NCBI RefSeq assembly: GCF_042684365.1
Contig: NZ_JBHULI010000025.1
Span: forward strand, 186,001-250,000
Direction: 5' to 3'
DNA: 64,000 nt
From: Gracilimonas halophila
GTDB taxonomy: Bacteria; Bacteroidota; Rhodothermia; Balneolales; Balneolaceae
The notes below the pieces were generated by a model that was not told the origin of the DNA, searched no databases, and saw nothing but the letters and a program-made list of their open reading frames with translations. Shown here in pieces: positions 36,764 through 45,025 of the stretch. The first letter of the stretch is position 1, and each line of letters begins with the position of its first letter. The translations under genes were made by a program, and so were the position numbers.

Positions 36764-37494
36764 GACTGAACGGCCCTTTTTTGGAATTCCAGATAGATAT
36801 CCTGAATGCTGCTGAATCCGTTTTCTTCTATCTGAAAATCTCCATACTCAACATATTCGTAATAGGAGGTGAGGCGAGAAAAAGAAGTTTTTGAAGGGTG
36901 ATCATTCAGTTCCAGCAAATAATCGTGATTGGTCTTGTCGGCTTTCCACACAATCAGTTCAGCTTCGTTAAGCTGTTGCAAAGCTTTCAGGTACAAAATT
37001 CGAACGGCATCACGATACCGGTTTTCGGCCAGGGCGGAATCCAGCATTTCATCATAGTCAGTTTCATCGAGTTCAGATTGCTCGATATTCAAAGAGAGTT
37101 TATCCGAATTTTTCTTAGTTGAAAAAGCGGTAGATAAATTTCCACCTAAAATTTGATTGATGAGCGCAACAAGCACAATGGCAAAGATCCCAAAGAAGAT
37201 GAACTTTATGATCACGGAGGTCCACCTGTTATCCATGATATATTGAATGATCTGCATCAGCCAGCCATAAATTCGGCTCATCAGGGAATCAGGGTTTTGG
37301 GCGACCTCATTGTATTCAAATACAGACTCTTCGGTGAGTTCACTAAGGGTTTCAGTGTCTATGGTCCTGGTGTCTACTATACTGCTGTCGGCAGGTATCT
37401 GCGGTTGTGTAGTATTTTGAGCGATGCCCATATAGGGGCTCAAAAGCCCAAATAAAAGACTGAAAAAGAGATATTTGGTTAGGGTAGAGCTCAC
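36760..37494 (-). CDS. DUF4129-domain membrane protein
   Basis: A 244-residue protein: signal peptide (ends near MGIAQ), an acidic Thr/Ser-rich external part, one membrane segment (VIIKFIFFGIFAIVLVALI) near residue 110 and a C-terminal cytoplasmic DUF4129 domain with RDAVRILYLKALQQL and YYEYVEYGDF. DUF4129 domains commonly accompany MoxR, DUF58 and transglutaminase-like genes. The role is unknown; it is probably an envelope scaffold. Its stop overlaps the DUF4350 start. Confidence 0.87.
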   Translation of the reverse strand: MSSTLTKYLFFSLLFGLLSPYMGIAQNTTQPQIPADSSIVDTRTIDTETLSELTEESVFEYNEVAQNPDSLMSRIYGWLMQIIQYIMDNRWTSVIIKFIFFGIFAIVLVALINQILGGNLSTAFSTKKNSDKLSLNIEQSELDETDYDEMLDSALAENRYRDAVRILYLKALQQLNEAELIVWKADKTNHDYLLELNDHPSKTSFSRLTSYYEYVEYGDFQIEENGFSSIQDIYLEFQKRAVQS

Positions 37495-37525
37495 AATTGA
37501 AAGCTTGTTTGGAAGATGATTTCGA

Positions 37526-38350
37526 TCAACCCAGTTCCTCGATTTGCCGGCGTAATCCTATACCTTCTTTTCGTTCAATGAGGTTGAAATACTGAAGGCT
37601 CAGCGCGATCAGCATCAGTACGGAAAACAGGGAAGCGACTACAACCAGTAACCCGTAAAAAATGCCCATTCCGGTTCCAATAGCTTCGTTGGATCCGGCA
37701 CCTGATGCGCTCATAAATCCGATAAAGATACTCATGGGAATGATGAGTACGTACGACATAAAAGTAGTCACGAGGTTCATAACAAGATAGGTGGCAAAGG
37801 TAAACCACCAGTGTCCCTGAACCAGATCCCACGATCGCTTAAGGGATTGGATAGGATCTTTATTTTCCATCACAGCAACAGCAGGGGCCACAAAGAATTT
37901 GATGGCAATGTAAATTCCCGGGATAATAAATAAAATGAAACCCGGTATTACCACGAGAATGATCAGGATATATAGTGCAACCAGGGTGATGAAGTTTCTT
38001 CCAAATCGCTCGATCAGATCGGAAAGTATAACCTCTTCTTTATCTCGAGCGAGCTGGATGTGAGTCATAGCAACGGTAAGCAGAGCTCCGGATGAAAGTG
38101 TCAAAAGCAAAAAACCAAACAGGAAGTCACTGCCGATAATTGAGTCTCCTGCTACATCAGGATTCTCCATCAGGGCAGAAAAGAAAGAGGTATAAGCATT
38201 TCCCACCAACACTCCGGAAATGAGATAAAAAGGTAATACGAAAAGCAACAGGGCCTTTCCAAGACTTTTATAATGCAGACGAATGTACACAAAGGAATCC
38301 GTTAATATGGCCCCGAGATCGCGATATTTTTGAAGTTTAAAATCACTCAT
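37526..38350 (-). CDS. Multi-pass membrane protein of the SpoIIM/MoxR cluster
   Basis: From ATG 38350 (overlapping the SpoIIM stop as ATGA) the protein has 274 residues and about six membrane segments, including a glycine/proline pattern ILVVIPGFILFIIPGIYIAI. It resembles the membrane part of glycerophosphodiester phosphodiesterase-associated/DUF975-like proteins, but has no catalytic motif. An upstream ATG at 38437 would add 29 residues read from inside spoIIM and is rejected. It is probably a partner of the adjacent SpoIIM-like protein. Confidence 0.82.
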   Translation of the reverse strand: MSDFKLQKYRDLGAILTDSFVYIRLHYKSLGKALLLFVLPFYLISGVLVGNAYTSFFSALMENPDVAGDSIIGSDFLFGFLLLTLSSGALLTVAMTHIQLARDKEEVILSDLIERFGRNFITLVALYILIILVVIPGFILFIIPGIYIAIKFFVAPAVAVMENKDPIQSLKRSWDLVQGHWWFTFATYLVMNLVTTFMSYVLIIPMSIFIGFMSASGAGSNEAIGTGMGIFYGLLVVVASLFSVLMLIALSLQYFNLIERKEGIGLRRQIEELG

Positions 38351-39300
38351 GTTTTTGCTTTTAGTTTCATGGGAAGTAGCACAAAATAGTAGATAATAAA
38401 GGCTAAAGAACTCAAAATTATGAATAAGCTCAACCAAAGGGGCATGTTGGTATATCGGGTTACAAAAGACTCAAGGAAGCCCGCAGCTATAAATACAGGG
38501 ACAAGTCCCACGATCATCTTTAATCCTTCACGTCCGGCTTTAATGAAAGAGTCTTTGCGGGAATAGGTTCCGGGAAACAGAAATCCGTTTCCAACCACAA
38601 ACCCGGCTGCTCCGGCAATAACAATGGCGGAAAGTTCAAGGGTACCGTGAATGAAGATAACCCTTAATGCTTCTCCGATAAGGCCGTATTGGGCAAAAAA
38701 GTGCAAGAAAGCCCCGACCATCACCCCGTTATTTAATAATACCATACCCACTCCGATGGAAGTCAGCAGTCCGCTCACGAAAGCATAGAATGAAACCCGA
38801 ACATTGTTTACGGTAATGGCGAAGAACATGTCCATCTCTTCCGCTTTTTTATACACTGCCAGCGGGTCACCTTGGTCAATATTGCTGATGGTCATATTTA
38901 CATAGGCATCCCCCATAATGAATCGCACAAAAGAAGGATCATTCATGGACGAAAGGATCCCGATGCCGATGGCAATACTGAAAACAATGAAGCTATATAG
39001 TAATTCTTTCTGTTTAGAGGCAAAAAGTTGGGGAATTTCTCTGGTCCAGAAGGTGATGATACGCCCGGTTTCTTCTTTCCGTGAGCGATAGATCTCATTA
39101 TGAACAGCCACGGAAAGCTGGTTCAGATATTGCTCGGTCTTACTTCCGGGATAGTTGGCCTGTGCGTAAGCGAGATCAGCACTGAGCTCGATATATAGAT
39201 CAGCGAGTTTATCGGGATCATTGCCGGACTTATCCTTCAGCAACTGCTCGAACTCCTTCCACTTGTCCGCATTCTTTCGCAAAAAGGCTACTTCTCTCAT
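38347..39300 (-). CDS. SpoIIM-like (stage II sporulation protein M family) membrane protein
   Basis: A 317-residue integral membrane protein. The family core includes HGTLELSAIVIAGAAGFVVG near residue 205 and several membrane segments between 95 and 310. The N-terminal 90 residues are soluble and helical. In endospore formers SpoIIM takes part in forespore engulfment together with SpoIID/P; outside them the family is widespread, unrelated to sporulation and of unknown role. No other sporulation gene is seen here. It heads the minus-strand operon and is divergent from the RDD gene. Confidence 0.92.
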   Translation of the reverse strand: MREVAFLRKNADKWKEFEQLLKDKSGNDPDKLADLYIELSADLAYAQANYPGSKTEQYLNQLSVAVHNEIYRSRKEETGRIITFWTREIPQLFASKQKELLYSFIVFSIAIGIGILSSMNDPSFVRFIMGDAYVNMTISNIDQGDPLAVYKKAEEMDMFFAITVNNVRVSFYAFVSGLLTSIGVGMVLLNNGVMVGAFLHFFAQYGLIGEALRVIFIHGTLELSAIVIAGAAGFVVGNGFLFPGTYSRKDSFIKAGREGLKMIVGLVPVFIAAGFLESFVTRYTNMPLWLSLFIILSSLAFIIYYFVLLPMKLKAKT

Positions 39301-39418
39301 TCAGATAAATTTATCCGCTTTCGTTTTACCAATCATGCGCATAACTTCACGCTCAATTTTGTTCGCAAATAAGATAGTAAATCCGCAGTAATCGACACGA
39401 ACAGATTTTCGGTTTTTC

Positions 39419-39507
39419 CATCTGACGGATTACCCGTCCGATGGATGAACAGGTAAGAGAGGTTAAATTCACCATCGGTCAGACGGACGTTAAGCCGTCA
39501 GACCGAT
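39419..39507. repeat. Two REP-like hairpins between SpoIIM and RDD genes
   Basis: Hairpin 1: CATCTGACGG (39419-39428) with CCGTCCGATG (39434-39443). Hairpin 2: ATCGGTCAGACGG (39474-39486) with CCGTCAGACCGAT (39495-39507). Each has one mismatch, and both carry the same GACGG/CCGTC core, so they are related units. They lie in the 237-bp divergent gap, where they might also act as operators. Confidence 0.65.
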
Positions 39508-39537
39508 CATCATAAATAATCATCAAAAAAAGATCCG

Positions 39538-40281
39538 ATGGTAGGAATTGAAACCAGTCAGCATGTAAAACTAAGCTATGAGCCGGCAGGAGTGGGAGAG
39601 CGTATCCTTGCTTTTTTTCTGGACGGATTCTTTATCGGGGTGTACTATCTGGTGGTTATCTGGATCTGGGGATATGTGAATGATATCGGAATAAATCCTG
39701 AAAGTGCTATTCAGGAAAATATGTGGGTGTTGTATATCGTGCTTGTGATCCCGATGATGTTGTATCATCTGATCTCGGAAGTGATCTCGAATGGATATAG
39801 TTTAGGTAAAAAGATCGTGGGTATTCGCGTGGTCAAGGTGGATGGAACCCGCGCAACACTCAGCGGTTATCTGGTGCGATGGATGTTTCGGTTGGTAGAG
39901 ATCAGCATGACCAGCGGTGTGGTTGCCTTTGTGACGGTGATCATGAACGGAAAGGGGCAGCGTATCGGGGATATTTTAGGGAAGACCTGCGTGATCAAAG
40001 AGCGTAAGAATGTGAAGCTGGACAACACCCTGTTCGCTGAAGTAGCCGATGCCTACCAACAGGTATTCCCGCAAGTGGCCGAGCTGACCGACAAAGACAT
40101 TCGCATCATCAAAGAAGTACTCGATTCCCGCTCCCACTACGATTACGACAATTGGTTCCTGATGCTCCAGAAAACCCGTAAGAAAATAGAAGAACGCTTA
40201 GGGGTACAAGACCACGACCTCCGGGGAGATGAATTCCTGAAAACGGTGATCAAGGATTATAATGCTATTCATGGGAAGTGA
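39538..40281 (+). CDS. RDD-family membrane protein
   Basis: A 247-residue protein with the RDD membrane domain in the first 150 residues: Arg-Asp in GERILAFFLDGFF, a second segment near 60-80, SNGYSLGKKIVGIRVV and the final Asp in GQRIGDILGKT. The C-terminal 90 residues are soluble and charged. RDD proteins are often paired with SpoIIM-like genes; some may act in ion/proton exchange, but function is generally unknown. It is divergent from the SpoIIM operon. Confidence 0.92.
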   Translation: MVGIETSQHVKLSYEPAGVGERILAFFLDGFFIGVYYLVVIWIWGYVNDIGINPESAIQENMWVLYIVLVIPMMLYHLISEVISNGYSLGKKIVGIRVVKVDGTRATLSGYLVRWMFRLVEISMTSGVVAFVTVIMNGKGQRIGDILGKTCVIKERKNVKLDNTLFAEVADAYQQVFPQVAELTDKDIRIIKEVLDSRSHYDYDNWFLMLQKTRKKIEERLGVQDHDLRGDEFLKTVIKDYNAIHGK

Positions 40282-40482
40282 GGGATAGAACGCGGGTGAT
40301 GCGGATTTTCGCGGGGTATTTAAATGGGTATGAGGAGGTGTTGTTGGTTTTCAGGGTTGCTAGTTGTAAGGAATTTAGCCTTGGTCGTTGGTAGCAAGAA
40401 GAAATAGGGACTACTATTTAATTTGCAACAATGTGAGTGCATAAGAGTCCTACAGAAAACCTATCATAATTCAAGGCTTAAC

Positions 40483-41061
40483 ATGAGTGAAGAATACTTC
40501 AAAAAACTGAGTAACTATTTCATTGCATCAGTAGTAATTTTTGTCCTTGCACATTTACTTTGGGAGCACCTAAATGGCGGAGTGTTAAGTCACCACCTTC
40601 TACATAGTTCTGATTTGCCGGCGATATCTAACTGGTGGAATATTGTTGTACTCCCTCTTTTGGCTTGGTTTTCAACAACGCGCATAAAACGACGTATTTC
40701 ATTTCAACCTGATGATCCATCTGCTAAGGGAAAGATTCCAAAAGGAATTTTAATAGGATTTTTTGGAATGCTGCTTGTCAGTATTTTTCAATCAGTGACT
40801 TTTGAGTTTGGTTACGAAAACATCACGATGTATACAGCTCTATGTGTGTTGTTAGTTGGTCTGTTTTTACCAATTTATCGAGCGGAATGTATTCTTGGTC
40901 ATGTGTTGGGTGCGACATTTATTTTTGGTTCCATCATTCCTATTATGGGCATTTTGGTTATCGCAACGATTTCAGCATTCTCCAATTTATTAATGAAGCC
41001 TGTGCTTATAAATATTTGGGGGCGTTTCAAAAAATTAAGGCCTCAACAGAGTCGTAAGTAA
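40483..41061 (+). CDS. Membrane protein of unknown function
   Basis: From ATG 40483 (MSEEYFKKLSNYF) the protein has 192 residues and about five membrane segments: 10-28, 54-70, 87-105, 112-128 and 138-165. There is a His-rich spot (LSHHLLH) in the first loop. I recognise no domain. An upstream ATG at 40423 would add 20 Cys- and Gln-containing residues with no membrane or signal character and is less likely. The 200 bp before the gene contain a GC-rich stretch (ACGCGGGTGATGCGGATTTT) of the kind found in dispersed Bacteroidota repeats, but I could not pair it with another copy. Confidence 0.7.
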   Translation: MSEEYFKKLSNYFIASVVIFVLAHLLWEHLNGGVLSHHLLHSSDLPAISNWWNIVVLPLLAWFSTTRIKRRISFQPDDPSAKGKIPKGILIGFFGMLLVSIFQSVTFEFGYENITMYTALCVLLVGLFLPIYRAECILGHVLGATFIFGSIIPIMGILVIATISAFSNLLMKPVLINIWGRFKKLRPQQSRK

Positions 41062-41120
41062 GTCTGACAAGGAAGGAGAATAACCGGGTGGTAACGAGTG
41101 GAAATCATAATCCCCAATTC

Positions 41121-41825
41121 TTAATTCAATAGTGAATTAAAATATGCGGGAATCTTTGTTTCAAAAGTCATTCGTTCTTTGGTGACGGGGTGATTTATTG
41201 AAAGTTTTGCTGCATGAAGACAAAGCCGATTGATCCCTTTTTCTTTTTCCCCATACATTTTATCGCCGACAACAGGGTGTCCTGCTTCGGAAAAATGTAC
41301 ACGGATTTGATTTTTTCGGCCGGTCAAAAGGTTCACCTCTATCAAACTATAATTCTCGGATTCTTTAAGAACCTTGTATTCTGTTTTCGAAAGTTTACCG
41401 GCTTTTGGATCTTCTACTGAATATACCCGGTATATCGCATTCTGTGTAAGATAGGAGCTTAGGATATCTTCCTTCTGTTCAAGTACTCCATTTACAACGG
41501 TGTAATAAGTTTTGGTAGCTTTCTTCCAATTATCCTGCAGATATTTTTTCGATTGTTCGCTCTTAGCAAAAATTAAAACTCCTGAGGTGTCTTTGTCTAA
41601 CCTATGTACAACAAACACACACTTTCTGGATTTAGGATTACCTTTTTTGACATACCCGTTGAGTAAATAATCAACGGTGTTTTCCTTTTCTTTGTCGGTT
41701 TCGACGGTTAACAAGCCATGTGTTTTTTCGATGACAATAATATCATAGTCCTCATACAAAATGGTGATAACTTTGGGATGAAACCTCTTTGGAGATCCTT
41801 TAAATTTTTTTCGCTGATCTTTCAT
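41121..41825 (-). CDS. RluA-family RNA pseudouridine synthase
   Basis: A 234-residue enzyme that isomerises uridine to pseudouridine in rRNA or tRNA. The catalytic motif HRLDKDTSGVLIFAKS (Asp nucleophile) is near residue 75, and RKNQIRVHF near 165 is the second conserved segment. No S4 domain is fused at the N-terminus, as in RluA/TruC-type members. The exact target RNA cannot be told from the sequence. It stands alone, convergent with the preceding membrane protein gene. Confidence 0.93.
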   Translation of the reverse strand: MKDQRKKFKGSPKRFHPKVITILYEDYDIIVIEKTHGLLTVETDKEKENTVDYLLNGYVKKGNPKSRKCVFVVHRLDKDTSGVLIFAKSEQSKKYLQDNWKKATKTYYTVVNGVLEQKEDILSSYLTQNAIYRVYSVEDPKAGKLSKTEYKVLKESENYSLIEVNLLTGRKNQIRVHFSEAGHPVVGDKMYGEKEKGINRLCLHAAKLSINHPVTKERMTFETKIPAYFNSLLN

Positions 41826-41861
41826 AACTCAGGGTAGGAAATTTTGAGGTGGAAAAAAGCT

Positions 41862-41939
41862 CTAACCTTTGATTATTATTTTACCCTTGTCACGGTGCTC
41901 TGCTTTGTGATACTCCTGAGCAGTTGGGAAGACTCTGCC
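41862..41939 (-). pseudogene. Possible remnant of a zinc-type alcohol dehydrogenase C-terminus
   Basis: A 25-codon stretch reading GRVFPTAQEYHKAEH, RDKGKIIIKG and a stop resembles the last strand-helix of medium-chain dehydrogenase/quinone reductases (xVFP...EAH...GKIVL). A stop lies just upstream and no start is present. The match is short, so this is a weak call. The rest of the 244-bp gap 41826-42069 shows nothing. Confidence 0.3.
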
Positions 41940-42069
41940 TCAAGCAATTGGCGCACAAGCATTCATTCTTCAAACTCCCAGTTATAGCCAAGACCGTTAT
42001 ACCGAGAATGGCATGTATGTGAATACACCCATTCCTTTTATAGCAAGCTAACTAACACATACCGCCATA

Positions 42070-42519
42070 ATGCAGACATACAGTAAAACCTTTGAGGTAA
42101 CGTGGGCGGATATGGACCCCAACCGCCACATGCGTCATTTCGTCTATAATGACTATGCCGCCCAAACACGGGTCGGAATGTTTTCTGATTTTGATCTCCC
42201 CATTACTGAGATCGGTCGCTTGGGTTTTGGACCTGTGTTGTTCCGGGAGGAGACCAAATTCGAGAGAGAAATAAATTTGCTAGAGATCATCAAGGTAACC
42301 TGTGCATTGACAACCATGCGACGAGACGGCTCCCGGTGGAGCTTTCTGCATGAGATTTTCAAGGAAGGTGAAGACAGTATAAAAGCTGCCCAAGTCACCG
42401 TTGATGGCGCCTGGCTTAATCTGGAAAATCGGAAACTGGGTGTTATACCGGAATTAAGGGAGGTTATGAATCGGTTCCCAAAAACCGAAAACTTTGAATG
42501 GATGCCGGATAAAACGTAA
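42070..42519 (+). CDS. Hotdog-fold acyl-CoA thioesterase
   Basis: A 149-residue member of the 4-hydroxybenzoyl-CoA thioesterase/YbgC group. The signature VTWADMDPNRHMRHFVYNDY near residues 9-28 holds the usual catalytic Asp-x-(D/N)-x-HM region, with ADMDPNRHM replacing the commoner ADxDxxGHM. It should hydrolyse acyl- or aryl-CoA esters; the substrate is not decided. No tol-pal or phenylacetate genes are near. It is monocistronic, in front of the convergent ctaB. Confidence 0.88.
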   Translation: MQTYSKTFEVTWADMDPNRHMRHFVYNDYAAQTRVGMFSDFDLPITEIGRLGFGPVLFREETKFEREINLLEIIKVTCALTTMRRDGSRWSFLHEIFKEGEDSIKAAQVTVDGAWLNLENRKLGVIPELREVMNRFPKTENFEWMPDKT

Positions 42520-42650
42520 CTAATCTCAGTACAAATGAATTAGTTATGCTCGCCACTAAAAGATCTAATTAATACCCGTGGTGCGGGAAAGAAAACCAAA
42601 TGTCTTTTTCACATTGGTTGGTCATTCGTCCGTCGTCAATCGTCCTTCCC

Positions 42651-43559
42651 TTAAAAAGAAATAAACCGGTCGAGAAACACGGCGATCCAAACCAGGGGGA
42701 GATAGGCAATGGAGGCAAACATCATTTGCTTTGCATTAGCTTTGGTGCGGTCGAGGCCAAATTTTATGGTATATGCTAAGAACCCAAGGGCAAAGACCAT
42801 TCCAAGTACCAGAAAGATCATTCCTGAAATATCAAGCTGATACATAGCAAGGGTAACAGGAAACAGGCAAAGTGCACAGATCATAGACCAAAAAACGGTC
42901 TTGTATCCTTTATCGTCTTTCTTAGGGAGCATTTTGAGCCCGGCGCTGGAATAATCATCTTTACAAAGCCACGCTATGGATAGTACATGTGGAACCTGCC
43001 AGAAAAACATGATCGCAAATAAAAGCCACATGCCCGGTTCAGCAATATTTCCGGTTGCTGCAGCCCAACCTCCAACAGGAGGCAACGCCCCGGGAATAGC
43101 ACCGATCGCAATATTGATCGGAGATACTTTCTTCATAGGTGTATAAACACCGAGGTAGATAAGAGAGGTCGCAAAAGACACAGCTCCGGCGACGGGATTG
43201 ACCATGAGAATAAGATAAAGCAACCCTGAAAAGATCATACTAAGTGAAAAAATCATTCCACTTTTGGAATCAACTCTTTGGTCGGGCATTGGACGCTTTG
43301 AGGTTCGCTTCATCAGCCGATCGGAAACACGCTCCATAAACTGATTGTGAGCACCGGTCCCCGCAGCGATCAGGTAAGTTCCGATGAGTGCGTGAATGAG
43401 AATAACGAAATCAATGTTAGCTCCACTGCCGAGAATAAATCCCACCAACATGCTCACCAATACAGACATGGTGATGCCCGGTTTGGTCAGTTGGTAGTAA
43501 TCGGAAATCACATCCGTAAAAGATCTCTTGATGAGGATGTTTTCTTCGGCTGAATTCAT
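42651..43559 (-). CDS. ctaB: Heme O synthase (protoheme IX farnesyltransferase)
   Basis: A 302-residue UbiA-family membrane prenyltransferase with about eight or nine membrane segments that adds a farnesyl group to heme B. The substrate/Mg-binding Asp-rich region appears as AHNQFMERVSDRLMKRT near residue 75, and the second loop near 200 includes WLCKDDYSSAG. The product heme O goes to CtaA, encoded divergently 75 bp away, to make heme A for cytochrome oxidase. The oxidase genes themselves lie outside the window. Confidence 0.95.
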   Translation of the reverse strand: MNSAEENILIKRSFTDVISDYYQLTKPGITMSVLVSMLVGFILGSGANIDFVILIHALIGTYLIAAGTGAHNQFMERVSDRLMKRTSKRPMPDQRVDSKSGMIFSLSMIFSGLLYLILMVNPVAGAVSFATSLIYLGVYTPMKKVSPINIAIGAIPGALPPVGGWAAATGNIAEPGMWLLFAIMFFWQVPHVLSIAWLCKDDYSSAGLKMLPKKDDKGYKTVFWSMICALCLFPVTLAMYQLDISGMIFLVLGMVFALGFLAYTIKFGLDRTKANAKQMMFASIAYLPLVWIAVFLDRFISF

Positions 43560-43634
43560 GTAAATTTAGTGGGGTAGAGATTATGCTATCTGCAGCCCTG
43601 AATTTAAATATTATTCCCCTTATTTGACAGTCTT

Positions 43635-44567
43635 TTGATGATGAAATTGAACACTTTCCAAAAAACAGCGATCCTAACCGTAGCAGCCACTTTATTTCTG
43701 ATCCTTGTGGGAGGACTTGTTCGTGCAGCGGGGGCCGGATTGGGATGCCCCGATTGGCCCAAATGCTTCGGTATGTGGATACCTCCCACCAGTTTAGCTG
43801 AATTACCATCCCAATTTGATGCGAGTCAGTTTAATGTCTATAACACCTGGATCGAGTATGTGAATCGATTGGTGGGTGTGCTCATCGGGCTACTCATTAC
43901 CGGCACATTTGTGATATCTTTTAGATACAGAAAGGCAAAGCCAACAGTTTTTTACAGCTCATTTGCTGCCTTTGTGCTCGTTCTGTTTCAGGGATGGTTA
44001 GGAGGGGTAGTTGTAAAAACAGGGCTGCATGCAGGGATGATCACTGCGCACATGCTCGTAGCTATGGTGATCATCATGACTCTTTTGTACGCTACATTCG
44101 AAGCTACAAGTGATCTTCTTAAGGTTAGAATAGAAGAGCAGTTCAGAAAAAAATTAACATGGACCCTTTGGATCTTATTTGGTTTATCAATGATACAACT
44201 TGTGCTTGGGACACAAGTACGGGAAGCAGTAGATGTTATTAAAAACGCATCCGAAGTGTTACCGAGAGGTATATGGCTGGAAAATGTGGGAGACGTATTT
44301 CCGATCCACCGAAGTTTTTCGTGGCTGGTGATCTTTGCAGGAGCATTCCTATACTACATTCTAAATAAAAATAAGGCAGAAGGATTGGTTTTAACCTTGG
44401 GAAGATTGAATGTCCTGTTGGTTTCTGCACAAGTAATGATCGGGATCGGGTTATATTATCTGGATATGCCCCGGGTATTACAGGTACTTCATCTTGTGGG
44501 AATGGCGGTGATGGTGTGCGCTCAATTCTTAATGATCCTGGTAGTAAGGAAGGGAGGTATTAATTAG
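43635..44567 (+). CDS. ctaA: Heme A synthase
   Basis: A 310-residue COX15/CtaA membrane protein with eight membrane segments. Heme-ligand His residues are in HAGMITAHML near residue 134, PIHRSFSW near 220 and LHLVGMA near 290. A cysteine pair in GLGCPDWPKC near residue 36 corresponds to the conserved extracellular redox pair. It hydroxylates the methyl group of heme O to form heme A. It is divergent from ctaB, so the pair may share a control region, and it is closed by a strong terminator. Confidence 0.95.
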   Translation: MMMKLNTFQKTAILTVAATLFLILVGGLVRAAGAGLGCPDWPKCFGMWIPPTSLAELPSQFDASQFNVYNTWIEYVNRLVGVLIGLLITGTFVISFRYRKAKPTVFYSSFAAFVLVLFQGWLGGVVVKTGLHAGMITAHMLVAMVIIMTLLYATFEATSDLLKVRIEEQFRKKLTWTLWILFGLSMIQLVLGTQVREAVDVIKNASEVLPRGIWLENVGDVFPIHRSFSWLVIFAGAFLYYILNKNKAEGLVLTLGRLNVLLVSAQVMIGIGLYYLDMPRVLQVLHLVGMAVMVCAQFLMILVVRKGGIN

Positions 44568-44575
44568 TAGGAAGA

Positions 44576-44613
44576 AAAGCAGAAGGCAGAACCCGCTTAC
44601 TGCCTTCTGCTTT
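44576..44613. terminator. Bidirectional terminator between ctaA and merR-family gene
   Basis: Perfect 14-bp inverted repeat (44576-44589 with 44600-44613, ten-base loop), placed between two convergent genes. The outer bases are A-rich on one arm and T-rich on the other. Confidence 0.8.
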
Positions 44614-44625
44614 CTGTATATCAAC

Positions 44626-44946
44626 CTACAAACGTTCCAACAGATCATTCAAAAACACCTTGATCTCATTGAGGTCTTTGCGGGCTGTGGCGCTCAACTC
44701 CGGTCCTTGTTTCTTTTCCCCATTACTGAGTATTTCCTGAACACCTTCAGAGCTGTACTTCCTGTCCTGAAGTAATTCCTTTATTCTAAAGATGAGTGCC
44801 AGTTCCTGTTCTTTGTACACTCTGTTTCCGGCGCTGTTTTTTTTGGGGCGTAATTCGGTATATGTCTTTTCCCAGTTTCGCAAAACATGAGGTTCAAGCC
44901 CTGTTAATTTGCTGACTTCACCCATTGAGTAATACAATTTTTTCAT
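44626..44946 (-). CDS. MerR-family transcriptional regulator
   Basis: A 106-residue DNA-binding protein with the MerR winged helix-turn-helix at the N-terminus (YYSMGEVSKLTGLEPHVLRNW, then NRVYKEQEL). It has a short C-terminal helix for dimerisation and no cysteine-based effector site, so it is not a metal sensor. Single-domain members of this type occur throughout Bacteroidota and related groups. Its target is unknown. It is divergent from the glycosyltransferase gene (79-bp gap). Confidence 0.92.
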   Translation of the reverse strand: MKKLYYSMGEVSKLTGLEPHVLRNWEKTYTELRPKKNSAGNRVYKEQELALIFRIKELLQDRKYSSEGVQEILSNGEKKQGPELSATARKDLNEIKVFLNDLLERL

Positions 44947-45025
44947 AGCAGGCAGAAAGTGTATTTTAGAACGTTTTTAGTCCGTGAAAGTAAACTAATT
45001 CTAAACATATTTAAAAGCATCCATT

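Noticed and set aside
38351..38437. 29-residue N-terminal extension of the membrane protein at 37526
   Set aside because: It would be read from inside the SpoIIM gene; the ATGA overlap at 38347-38350 gives a normal coupled start.
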